Source: Porphyridium purpureum | Lineage: Eukaryota; Rhodophyta; Bangiophyceae; Porphyridiales; Porphyridiaceae | NCBI GenBank assembly: GCA_008690995.1 | Contig: VRMN01000020.1 | Location: 1-64,000 of the forward strand | DNA: 64,000 bases | Direction: 5' to 3' | Shown here: positions 10,816 through 21,602 of the stretch, piece by piece | Position numbering within the stretch: the first letter of the stretch is position 1 | Layout: each line of letters opens with the position of its first letter | Position numbers and translations under genes: made by a program | The notes under the pieces: generated by a model | Database searches by the model: none | What the model was told of the DNA's origin: nothing | Seen by the model: the letters and a program-made list of their open reading frames with translations, nothing else

Positions 10816-12675
10816 GAAATAGCTCAAACTTATTTGAAGCTGTGATTGCATTTATTCTAGCGGCGGATAGTTTGATCATTAAATCACCATCCCCAACCGC
10901 TAGGACGGGCCCATCTGACCCAAAATGCAAAACAGATGAACTATCATCGTGTTTGAAGACACAGCCCTTTCTCGCTGCGACCTTTGTCGAAAGGAGATTT
11001 ATGGGTGTGCTTTCGATCAACAAAACATTTTCAAGACGCAAGTCATTAAACTTGTCTTGAATAATTGTTTTGAGCATGACATCACCCATCAATGAAACTT
11101 CAACATGTTCCCCGTTGGCAACAGTAACAAGTGATTCATCAGAAGGTCTTTCATTCATTAGAATAGACCTATCCCAAGTGATATGTCTGTCCGATCCAGA
11201 ATCGAACATCCATTTGTGCGACTTGTGCTTGTGGGGCACAACAGAGACACAGATGGCATAGATGGAAGTGGTGGCTTTATTGATTGGTGCAGGGGTCGCT
11301 GGGGGGCTAATCATGCGGATATCCAGAGAAGGGCCTTTTGGCACCACGCCCCTTCCCGCAACGCTATTCGCGTAGGCCTCCCACGACATCCAACCTGGCT
11401 CAATGGCTGCCTTTGCCGCCGGAGCCGGTGGTTTCGTCACCTTGGTTTTTACCTGAACCACATTCACCCGCGCATTCGGCTTTCCGATGCCGCGTTTCAC
11501 TGCCTCCGGGTCTGCTGCGCCACTCGCACCAGCAGCCTTGTCGCGCAAGTCATTCTTGCGCTTAAAGCAACGCTTCGTCTCGTGCCCAACCTTGTGGCAG
11601 TAGCCACACTTCAGGTTCTCCTTGACGAGTGCCGTCTTCACGACACCCGCTGAGCGATCACGCTGCTGTTGCTGCGGACGCTGGGACACCGCCATTGCGA
11701 TGGGCGGGGGCTCATCTGCCAACGTGCGCTCGAGCGCTTTTCCGGCCTCCAGCTGGAGCAGTTGCAGCCGAGCTGCGGAGACCGTGGGCGCCGAATGCAG
11801 CAGGTAGTCCTTCGACCCCTGAAACTCTTTGCGGAGCCCGATCACCAGATAACGCACGACATGGTCCTCGGGAACTTGCTCACCGATCGAGACAAGCTTG
11901 TCCCACAGACCGATTCCGCGATCCAAGTACTCGGCCATTGCCTCGTTCTTGTTCTGGACAATGCGCTCCAGCGCCATGCGAAACGCGAACTTCTGCGCCG
12001 ACAGTTGATCGTGCGCATAATTCGCCACCGCGGACCAACCGTCCGCCGACGACTTATCGCGGACGAGACGGTCGTACCTGTTCTCCAAGACCCCGGACAG
12101 AAAGAACTGTCCCGCCAGGTCCGCATCGTCCCACTCTTCTGCCGTCATCCCGGTAGTTGCACGCGACGACGACGATGGGCGAACGACCATCCCCGCAACG
12201 ACGGGCCACAGCTTCACCACACGCAACGCGAGCTTCGTGCGGCGTGCCCAAATGTCGTAATTCTCGCCATTGAACTTTTCCACGCCGTTCGCAAGCGCGG
12301 ACAGCTTCGACGCATCAAACGTAAACGCCATCGCGTCTAGGCTCATAACCTATTAAAAGGTCTGATGTATCGGGGAGTCTTTGTGACTTGTCACTAACGC
12401 AGTTGCGTGTCCCCTTCGTCGCCCTTGCAACTAACCTTACCTTCGTCATCCGGGGACTCCGAGCCTCGGCCATCGCTAAGCTCTTCATATAGGCAATCGT
12501 AGTGCTTTCACTAGTGAGATTGCCAACTGTACCTCCAGGGCAAAAACCCTTATTTACTATAAGTTGGAGAAATACAGAAAGTTGGAGAAATACAGAAAGT
12601 TGGAGCTGAAACATTCCCCATGGTATTACTACTTTACCTGGGGAGGGAATCTACCGAAACCCTGGATTCATAACA
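10816..12675 (-). mobile_element. Family A copia element, copy A3 (5' LTR, gag and protease part only)
   Basis: This is the 5' part of a third near-identical copy: LTR 12351-12675, primer-binding site, and a frame from 12346 through gag, CCHC knuckle and protease. It stops abruptly at the boundary with the A2 LTR. The remaining two-thirds are not found to the left of A2, so A3 is truncated, either by recombination between copies or by assembly. Its right border AACATGCAAT opens into non-repeat DNA, which marks the true right edge of the cluster. Confidence 0.9.
12351..12675 (-). repeat. 5' LTR of A3
   Basis: This is a 325-bp LTR, matching the A0, A1 and A2 LTRs, that borders unique AT-rich DNA on its right. 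Confidence 0.9.
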
Positions 12676-15600
12676 AACATGCAATTTCCAAGAATGACTA
12701 ATACACCCTTGGGATCGTACTCGAAGCAGAAGCTTCGACTTGTAAGATATTCTAGTTCGAACTTTTCAGACATGTTGCGTATGAGATATAATTCAATTTA
12801 ATGTTTTTCGTATGATACTAAAATTATTACAGTGCACAGAGAATACGTGTACGCACAAAGCTTTTTTGCTTTGCAGCAGACTGCTGCACTCGATCGCAAC
12901 GCTCTAAAGTTTTCGTGGGCAAAACGAAGAACGTGTGCAATACTTTGCATACATCCTGTAAAAATAATTCGAAGTATCAAAAAATTCTTATCTTTCAAAT
13001 AAGTCCAGATCAGAGGATTCTTTGGCTTCAAGAAGACATCAAACGACTTCCTTCTTCTGGAGAAGAAAAAATGTCTTTCACTGCCTTTATGAGCAAAAAT
13101 TAATACTCGATTCCTAATGGCGTCACAATTGGCTGCTACAGAGCCATTTAAATCATACTATCGATGAATCAAAAAATCCTTATTCGATATTCGTTGGATC
13201 TTCAAGGACGACTGCGTTTTCGCACGATTTGTGGACACTTCTACTTCACAACACACCTGCGAGGGAACTCATACAAATCCGTGTCCGAATGATAAGTTGC
13301 CGAAACCCAATAACTTCTTTGCTAGCGTCTGACGATGCCGTATAATAAGCTTCCGTCGTTGATCATAAAACAAATAATCCTTGCAGTTTCGATTTTTGAA
13401 ACGCTCTCTGGATTGAAGATAAAGAAAGAAATTCCTGAAGTCCTAGTTCACTGATCTCCGAATTATTGCAGATCTGCACGTTACAGAACATATTTCTAGT
13501 GCGCCACGACAGGAAGTAGGCAAAGTGGAACGATTTGCTGGGACATCGGAGAACTCTTTCCTTACCGTACGAAAGAGGTCCATCTGAATGATACATGTTT
13601 AGTGCAGCGAATAACCTCAGAGCCAATGTCACGTTATTGTATGTGTCCTCCATATTATGCGTGCAGGGCTCGCATACACAGAATACCGAAGCTTTTTCGA
13701 GGCGCTTCTTTGCTTAACAAACCTCCAGAGATGCGCAAATTGCATGAATATGAATTCTTCAATTCATATGTATTTTAACGGTGGCTAAATTTTTGTCACC
13801 GCTCAATTTAACAGGATTTTTTTTGAACTTTTGAAAGAACTTGTCTTTCGACTATGACAAAATGCATCTCAAGTTTCCACATCTAAGAATTCGTCATTCT
13901 TCACAACAAAATTTTTTTCAGAAACGGAAGATCATCGAGATACCTTGCAATATATGGTACAATGACAAACTTGTACAAATGATGAGACCTGTGCGTTATG
14001 CTTCGTATTCAGGTCGATATAATTTTCAGTAAATGCCTTACTTCAGTTCTCGGAAGTTGTAAATGAATGAATTTCCTATTGTTTCGTTTCCGAACGGCCC
14101 AGACGCTGCTTGATCTCAAAAGCCTAGGTCACCGGCAATTGTGTAGAACTCCGTTTCAAGAATTTCGGCAAGATTACCACGACTTTTAAAAAATTGACAT
14201 ACCTGTTGAGCGGTTCATCAGCTATAGATTCAAGAAAGTGAATCAATGAAGGTTTCCTAGCGCAGCAGTATTTTGAAAGTTTATCAGGAATCGAACCCTG
14301 TCTTATTCTTCTGAACCAGACGTATGTTGCAACGACCGGTTCTTTCGTTTTCGGCAAAGATGAGTTCAAAGTAAGTCACTGACTCAGCAAATTATTTACA
14401 TCTGCACTTCCCAATGAAAGTAAACATTCTTAGTTAGTATCGTCTCTTTCTTTACAGTGATTCTCTTGTGCATTATTTGATTTACAAATACTAATCCGTT
14501 CAGAATCACATGCGATTTATTCGTCAAAAGTTGTCTTCAATTCGTAAACAAAATGGGCATTCCGCCTCGAAAGGGGTTACTTTGAAAGTTTTTGTGAGTA
14601 GTCGAGAGCTTTTCAATCATTTATATCTCAAATTCAAAATTACTCATTTTCGATATGCCGGTTAGTTGAGAGTCGAATCAGTTGAATCCTTTGTATTTCT
14701 AGACAATTAACAGGACGCATTGCCGTCAATTAGACTTTGAGCTTAAGCAACAATGTTGTCAAAGCAGAGATCGCTTTGACGGAGACAAGCCTTTTTTGAA
14801 AGTTATTTTTTGTTTGACAACAGCAGTATGAACAGCGCTGGACGAATACTAGCGCATCATGACGTGAACTTTGACCATGTCTTAATTTCTTGAGCGTGTG
14901 CATTACCCAATATCTCCGTGCAGCTGGTGGTTCACGATTTGAATGGAATGATTTCTTGACGCAAAAACTTGATTTCTGGCCAACCATGCGCAAAGTGATG
15001 AGGGCAGATTTAATTCAAAGAGGAAATTGAATAGAAGTTTATGAAAGGAATTTCTCAGTTCTTCGACGAGAAATTGCACCTTCCAGTACCGTCTTATTTT
15101 TTGAAGAGGCGAATTTTGGATTGAGCAACGGCATTGAACGAGTCTTTCCAAGGACAGTCATAGAAGTGCTCATTTTTTCTCGTTGACTTTGCGGCTAGTT
15201 GAACGTACTTCGAAGACTTTCATTAAGCGCTCTCTCGACAAACCAATCCTTGACGTAAGGGCTTGCAAACCCATCATCGCCGCAGTAGAAGCGACAAGCT
15301 TTCATGTTTGGCATTAAAGGTGATGATTTCGGAACAGTAGACTCCCTGCGGTCGAAATCAACGTTGGCGAAGAATTTTTGAAGGATCATGCAGAAATGCC
15401 TGACATTGCAGTATATGTAAGTTATGGTCAAAACAGACACGTCACCACTGCTGCGTGATGGATTCAGTTGGTTCGCAAGTTTCAATGCGCATAATTTCTG
15501 CTACTTTAGACCAACATTTTCTTTTTTCTCTAATGATTGAATTTTGCGTACTTCTTGCTTGATTGCAAACGAAACTACCAAACTATCATTTCACACAATA

Positions 15601-16093
15601 TATTAGTGAAGCTTTAAATTGTCTTTTCAACTTTCTGGATCCCGAATGTCTCTGGATTCTGACTGCTGATCAAGTCGCTTACGCTTGGTAACTTTCTTGC
15701 TTGCGATTCAAGGCTGTATTTCACTTATACCTTGGTCACATGCATTATTATGGAAACCTTCCGCTGGACGTGGTGCATTTGCAAAACAATCGATTATACT
15801 TTTAAAGACTCCGAATGTCAGCCGCGTGTTTCGCTGCCTGACGTGTGGAAAGAATAAATACTCACGTCAGCTGATCAAATGTTAAGAAGACCATTAATCC
15901 TGAACGGCTTGGTGACTCCATTCACAGTAGAAGTGAACAAGATACTTGGTTGAGGGTCACGGTGAAAACGTGCACGTCCGCAATCACGACTTTGTGAAAG
16001 CAATGACATCTCGGAATGAGAAGTGGATATTTTCCAATGACGACCAGCTGCTCAAACAACCAGTCATGAAGCTCTCATTCGAAGAGTGTGAGG
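12676..16093. other. AT-rich gene desert
   Basis: About 3.4 kb is clearly more AT-rich than the rest of the window. It has only short open frames, none with a domain I recognise. No tandem repeats, LTR ends or terminal inverted repeats stand out. The longest short frames on the minus strand (around 14.9-15.5 kb) could be a heavily decayed coding relic. Confidence 0.5.
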
Positions 16094-16429
16094 TGTTATG
16101 AATCTAGGGTTTCCCTAGATTCCCTCCCCTGGTACAGTAGTAATCGTGGGAGAATCGCGCTGTACTCGTAGTACACTTCGCATGAGGCTGTTTCCACCGC
16201 TCACGATGCCTGATGTAAGCTGTCCGAGAATCCGCCGCCGTCGTCGCCGCCTTGCCGGCGTCGCCGTACCAGTATAAGTACCCATCCGCGGCTGCAGCAC
16301 GAAGAGTGCTGCGCCATGATGTAGAGAGTAAGAGCTAGTTGGTGTTCGAAAGTAAAAGGCATAAGTTCTACTGAGTTTTTGCTGAAGCTTTCATCTAGCC
16401 GCCCACGGTACACCTAAGAACCAATAAAC
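16094..16429 (+). repeat. 5' LTR of element C
   Basis: It begins TGTTATGAATCTAGGG, similar to the start of the family A LTR, and ends just before the primer-binding site. A TATA-like CAGTATAAGTACC lies near 16270-16283. It opens with a perfect 9-bp inverted repeat. Confidence 0.75.
16101..16121. repeat. Perfect palindrome at LTR start of element C
   Basis: The arms AATCTAGGG and CCCTAGATT are separated by TTT. The family A LTR has a degenerate version of this hairpin at the same place, so it may serve the element, for example integrase binding or RNA structure. Confidence 0.7.
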
Positions 16430-16434
16430 GGGTT

Positions 16435-16596
16435 ATGAGCCCAGCCGCCAACATCGTTGCGGCTGCGGTTCTGATCCTCATTGCTATCCTTACCTTTTCG
16501 ACAAGCATTGGTGGCCTTCGCCTTATCCACGTGGTGGGAAGGTTCGAGCATTGGGTCAAGACGATCGACCCACTTGCGAGCAACTATAAGCCGTAG
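16435..16596 (+). CDS. Small leader ORF of element C with a hydrophobic segment
   Basis: A 53-codon frame begins at the ATG inside the primer-binding site (MSPAAN...) and ends with TAG. Residues about 7-21 (IVAAAVLILIAILTF) are almost entirely hydrophobic and long enough for one membrane span. The rest is weakly basic, ending SNYKP. It precedes gag by roughly 200 bp. I know of no copia protein like it. It may be a real leader peptide, the decayed start of an older gag, or chance. Confidence 0.35.
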   Translation: MSPAANIVAAAVLILIAILTFSTSIGGLRLIHVVGRFEHWVKTIDPLASNYKP

Positions 16597-17132
16597 ACGG
16601 CGGTTGCTCGAAGTGCAGGCCATGACATCGTTCATCGTGTCGAGGCACTGAATGCCAGGGAGCTGCGTAGCTCTATCAGATACGACTGAAGCTTCATACG
16701 CGCGCCTGTGCAGCGGCGTAGAAAGGAAGGACCGGCGGCTGCAAGGCAGCAGGAGCCAAGCAAACCCAGAGACCCACTTCGAGACAACTGTGTCGGCGGC
16801 AAGCGCGGCACACGATGGAAGGCTCCGGGTCAAGGACCCCAACAAGATCAGAACAGGAACGCCGAGCGCGGCTCCTTCAACAACAACAGCATGCCATGCT
16901 TGCGGAGCAGGCAGCCCAGGCTGCAGCACAAGCACACAGTAGCAACACTCCGCAGAGTATTGAACAACTCAGGGCTGCGATGGCGGCAGAGTTTGCCAGG
17001 TTCCGGGATCAGGCTGAACAGCAACTCAAAGCTGCGATAGATGAAGCTCGCCGCGCGCGCGAAGACTCCGATGCTTATCGCGAAGCCGCACGGGAACTCG
17101 TCGTGGCGAGTAACAGTGCCTGCTGAGACGCA

Positions 17133-18899
17133 TTGTCCTCGGTTCGCGGTGCGCCGCTCTTTCAATATCTCGGCGAAAGAAATGCACTCGCCGTCCGCAG
17201 CTGGACGGACGCGGCTCAAGACCGAGTGCATCAGGCACTGTGTGACGAGTATCAAGCCGCGAATCGCATGTGGGATCAGAATGCGGAACTTCGAGCCATC
17301 CGTACCGCTGCGACATTTCTCGGGGGATCTGCCCGCCTGTGGTGGTCAATTCTGGATCCGAGACCCCAGTCTTTCGCCGCTTTTCTTGTCGCTGTACGAC
17401 AGCAATTTGAGCCAGCCGAGCCGGAAAGGCAAGCTCGGGATCATCTCGCGGCATGCTCGCAGCGCAATCGCCCTGTATCAGAATACGCCGGCGATTTCGC
17501 CGACTGTTTATTGCAGATTAGTGCCGTGGTCGATGGCGAGAAATTCGATCGCTTTGTCCGTGGACTAGCGCCAAAAGTCCAAATGCAGGTACGGCTGAAG
17601 GCGCCAACAACATATGAGTCGGCGGTGCACGCTGCGCTGAGTGTTGACCCGGTATATAGACAAGCAGCGGCCCCATCCCCGCATCACGGAAGTAGCAGCG
17701 GCTTCGCGCCCATGGACTTGCGCGGCGTCGAGCATGACGGGTTCCAGCGCAGGCGCGCGCAGGGGCTGGGAAAGAAGAAAGCGGTGCGCAGCAAGCGCCA
17801 GCAACAAAGTAGCACTACACCGGGTGATCGGCGGCAGGGCGGGGCGAAACCGACAGGATCGCATGTAAATGAATCACGCGATCGCTGCCGACGATGTGGC
17901 GAACGGGGTCATTGGGCAAACGAATGCCTCAACCAACATGAACTAGGAATGTTGGAATTCCAGCTGAGAACGGTCGACATGCCCGCTCACAAGCTTTTGA
18001 AAATGGCGGCGCTCATTGACGGATTACCAATCAGCGCGGTGGTGGACACTGGCGCCACCGCGACATTTCTATCGTTAGATCTGTGCGAGCGCATAGGCCT
18101 GAAGATCAAGACTGGAGGCCCGAGATCACCACAGATACGGCTAGCAAATGGTCGCAGGGAGCCCGTGCTTGGCTACGTACGCACGTTTCTTTTCGTACCA
18201 GGCGTTGGAGCAAGATATACGAATGCGTGGGTACATCACGGACATCATGATGCTATTCTGGGCCTCGACTGGCTCAATCATCATCAAGCAATTCTGAACG
18301 TGGGCGAGCATTCATTTCTAGCCCCTGAATTAGCAAGCGATGAAGTGCAGTGTACCGACAAGGCTTCTACAGTGACGGTGGAGTGCCACATGGTAGTTGA
18401 CGAGGAAAAGCGGGGGAGCACCGAGAAATCTGGCGAGGAAGAGACCACATACTCGGTACCAATTCATTATGTCACACCACAAGTCGGTTTAGACTCCCTT
18501 CCAAAGCCAGACCATGATGTGTTACACCTACCGGCCCGAGCCGATTGTGACGCCTGCGCTTCTGCTAAGCTAGACAAATTGCGCGCTCCGCACCGTACTC
18601 AGAGGGGATTCTACCAGACTTTCAATGACACCGTTTCCGTGGATCTCGTAGACCCAGCCATGACAGGCCGCTGCGGTACTAGGGGGCTTTACACGCACCG
18701 AGACAGTTCCACGGGTTGGTATGATGTCATACCGCTCGCAAAAAAGACAGCAGACTCAGCTCTCATCGCCTTCCTGGAAGTCCAACGTGGACGCGGGTGG
18801 CCCCGCATAGTCAAGAGTGACGGCGGCAGCGAGTTTGCTGGCTCGTTTGATGTCGCCCTCCTTGCGAATTTAGTGGCCCACGAATCCGGCCTGGCCTAA
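17133..18899 (+). CDS. Gag, protease and integrase part of element C
   Basis: This is an open stretch of 588 codons within the fossil element. It shows a Retrotrans_gag-like helical domain with the RLWW...FxxF pattern (about residues 60-95), a CCHC knuckle (CRRCGERGHWANEC, about 250), an aspartic protease motif VVDTGATATFLS (about 300), and an integrase with a CxxC pair and the VKSDGGSEF catalytic segment. Gag helices continue upstream at about 16.8-17.1 kb. The element as a whole is broken. Confidence 0.75.
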   Translation: MSSVRGAPLFQYLGERNALAVRSWTDAAQDRVHQALCDEYQAANRMWDQNAELRAIRTAATFLGGSARLWWSILDPRPQSFAAFLVAVRQQFEPAEPERQARDHLAACSQRNRPVSEYAGDFADCLLQISAVVDGEKFDRFVRGLAPKVQMQVRLKAPTTYESAVHAALSVDPVYRQAAAPSPHHGSSSGFAPMDLRGVEHDGFQRRRAQGLGKKKAVRSKRQQQSSTTPGDRRQGGAKPTGSHVNESRDRCRRCGERGHWANECLNQHELGMLEFQLRTVDMPAHKLLKMAALIDGLPISAVVDTGATATFLSLDLCERIGLKIKTGGPRSPQIRLANGRREPVLGYVRTFLFVPGVGARYTNAWVHHGHHDAILGLDWLNHHQAILNVGEHSFLAPELASDEVQCTDKASTVTVECHMVVDEEKRGSTEKSGEEETTYSVPIHYVTPQVGLDSLPKPDHDVLHLPARADCDACASAKLDKLRAPHRTQRGFYQTFNDTVSVDLVDPAMTGRCGTRGLYTHRDSSTGWYDVIPLAKKTADSALIAFLEVQRGRGWPRIVKSDGGSEFAGSFDVALLANLVAHESGLA

Positions 18900-19454
18900 A
18901 GCCCCAACACACACGCTACGCACGAGCGTACGCATCGAGATTTGAATGCGGGTGTGCGCACTCTTCTGCTCACCGCAGGCTTGGAACCAGACTGGTTTTC
19001 ATTCGCCGCAGCGTATTGGGCAACCGCCCGTAACCTGCTTTGGCCCGGCCCTACAGGAAACACGCCTTATGAAGCGCGCTATGGAATTTCGTGGCGCCGC
19101 GAGATTCCCCCCTTTGGCCGCGGGGTATTTGCCAGAAACGATGACGTGGCGAAATTTGCATCTCATGGCAACTCAGCAGTCATGATGGGAATACGAATCC
19201 CGGAGCCTGATGCAAGCAGAAATCCTTTCAATCTTCCAGTCATTCCATTCGACGACTTTCGCCCATCTTCTGCAAGGTGGATTGGGGAGTGGAAACCAGC
19301 GACGAAGAAGTACCCAATATGGGAACATAACAACCAGTGGGGTACATTGCTTCGAGATACCCCGAAGTGGAACCATACAATTCCCAATACAAGCGATGGC
19401 TCTCCAAAGGAACACCAGACACGAGGCCAAAAGGCACGAAAGGTCTACAGGACT

Positions 19455-19655
19455 TGCAGCGAGAAAGAGAGTGCAGCTCTGCAAGCGGGTTACGAGGCCA
19501 TGGGCCCGCAGTGGTCAGCGATTGGACACGGCAGCGATGGCATACTAAGCGGCATTGGGAGCAAGGAACTGCGCTCTCACGCTGCGGCCATGGGACTGCT
19601 AGGCGAAAAAGAAAAAGGACTTGGGAAAGACCGGCGTGGAAAAGCGGCTGGGGAC
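19455..19655 (+). other. Conserved uncharacterised domain between INT and RT of element C
   Basis: A segment of about 65 residues with the pattern GYExxxPxW...GI.SK.LR.HA.AxGLLG...GLG..RRG is shared with the inverted element D at 20930-21140, although the two elements differ strongly elsewhere. I do not recognise it. The GLLG...GLG spacing recalls G-patch motifs only loosely. Confidence 0.45.
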
Positions 19656-20524
19656 GCGCGCACGCGCGAGAAGATCAGCACGCTCATTCGCCCAGCATCT
19701 CCGATACCTAAACTGATTGCCACAAGCGATCGACTGAATCCACCCTTCGCAGGCACCGATGACAGCACAATGGCTGTCACGAACGATTCGACCGCGTCCC
19801 TCCCGACAGCAACGCGTATTGTGGAATCGTTGGTTGCAGAAGTTCTTCAGTTTAACGAAGCTATGCGCTCTGAGCGCGGCCGGCTCGCATTCCAAAAGGA
19901 GCTGAAAACACTCCTGTCTGCCGGGGCGTTGCCCTTTGGCAAAGTGACTAGCCACGAGATGGCCGCGCGGGTGCCCGGGGCACGTTTCGTGAAAATCAAA
20001 CCACTTATGGTTGCGAAGAATGCATAGGCACCCCCAGAACATCAAGTCCTAAAATGCCGGATAGTTGCGCAGGGTTGTGTCATCCGTGCCACTGCTCAGG
20101 CAAGGCGCCATTCCGAGTGCCCAACTTCAACGTATCGGTAAACTGCATGAGCCAGTCGTGCCTCTGCCACTGGCGCTTTACGGCATGCCGAGGAGCGGCT
20201 TTGACTTCTCAAACTTTGCGCGCGATGAAGCGAGACGCCGCGGCTGGCGCGAAGTCCCGTCCGACAAGAATGTATACCTTAGGCGCGACAAGGAGGGTCG
20301 AGTGGTATTTTTGGTTTTGTACGTCGATGATGGCGCGATTCTCGGCCCGCACGAGTCTATCCAAACAGCTATGAATGAGCTACGCTCCTCCTTTCGAGTG
20401 TCAAAGGAGGCTCAGCTATCATCGCAGAGCACCAAACAAGACCCCGTAAGATATCTGGGTACAAATATCTACAAGGAGGGAAACAAATGCATTTTAGATA
20501 GCACCGAGTACGCATGCCATGTCG

Positions 20525-21352
20525 TGGCGCGCGCCGGCCGGCGGCGTCCTCGATCCGGCACCCTTGTGCGACAAGTCGACATTTTAAGACGTGGTGTGAC
20601 TGCGGCATTTCTGAGTTCTTCATTGCAAGCAATGGCTTCAAGCGAACAAATTGTGCTCCACGGATATTAGAAGCAGCGCAACGGCTCAAGGCTTTTGCGA
20701 AAGGAAAGGCGCCGCTGCTCACAAGCTTATTGACTTCATTGGCGAACGCCATGTACCCTGCATGCGTCTTGATTTGTTCGGCGAAGGGCACCACTTTAGC
20801 TACGGAGACATCGAAGATACATGGTTGGGTCCTCGAACGTTCATCCCTTGCGGTGGCTTCCGTACTGGAATACACTTGTTCGAGAACTGTTGCACGTGCC
20901 GATAGCGCTTCGCGAAGCCCTTCATGTGCTCGCTTGTCGGCTGCTTTGCGGCCCCGACGGTGTATGCCGAGGCCGGTCGCTTGATCACCGAGGAGCCCAA
21001 TGGCCTGTGCGTGCAACCGTAGGTCCTTTGCGCTAATTCCTTCCAACATATCTTCATTCTCCGCGCGAATGCGTGCCCACTTTGGCCTGAGCCTTTCATA
21101 CCCGGTGCGCAAAGTCGTGTTCATGACATGCGACCAATTGCGACGAGCTTGTGCATTGGAGCCTTGCACCTCGATTGTAGGATCCACTACGTGTCCCTCG
21201 TTCGTCGCAGCCGTATTCTCCTCCCGTAGCGTGAGCGCCCCCGCATTTTGTGTACCATCCTGCGACTCGTCTTTCCGCGACGAGCGAGCGTCAATGCCAG
21301 ACCCTTCCACCTTGTCGTTCAAGGGTAAAGCGGCGCATACACTCCTGGCCAA
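20525..21352 (-). mobile_element. Element D: inverted fragment related to element C
   Basis: This is a minus-strand fragment covering the linker between integrase and reverse transcriptase and the start of RT (LKCRLVAQGC). It aligns with 19.4-20.05 kb of element C but is clearly a different, diverged family member. It has no LTRs here. It joins element C head-to-head within a few bases near 20.52 kb. It is a broken, truncated fossil. Confidence 0.7.
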
Positions 21353-21602
21353 GATGGTTGTCCCAGGTGCAATTTCAAGGTCTGAACTCCAGTTTTATAG
21401 TAAAAACGAGCGTTTTCATATAAAATCAATGTTTATACCTTTTTTAACATATTTTTGTTCCTCAGGTCAGAGGTAAGCGCGCGCTTTTGCGGGACTTCAT
21501 GAGGCCATGAAGGGGTTTAAGACTTGTGAAAGAAGACTAACGCATCTACTGCACTCGGGCATACGATCGCGACCAAGTCCAGCAACCGCAAGCATCGGAA
21601 AC

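Larger units (their letters stand above)
16094..20520 (+). mobile_element. Element C: copia-order LTR retrotransposon with Ty3-like gag (3' part lost)
   Basis: Its parts are: 5' LTR (16094-16429), primer-binding site GGGTTATGAGCCCA (16430-16443), gag and CCHC knuckle (about 16.8-17.95 kb), retropepsin with VVDTGAT (about 18.05 kb), integrase (about 18.5-19.2 kb), a conserved linker region, and reverse transcriptase with YVDDGAILG (about 20.3 kb). The order PR-INT-RT is that of Ty1/copia, while the gag and the DTGA protease look Ty3-like. No 3' LTR was found, and the element ends against an inverted relative (D). It is broken, with several breaks, and is of moderate age. Confidence 0.8.
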
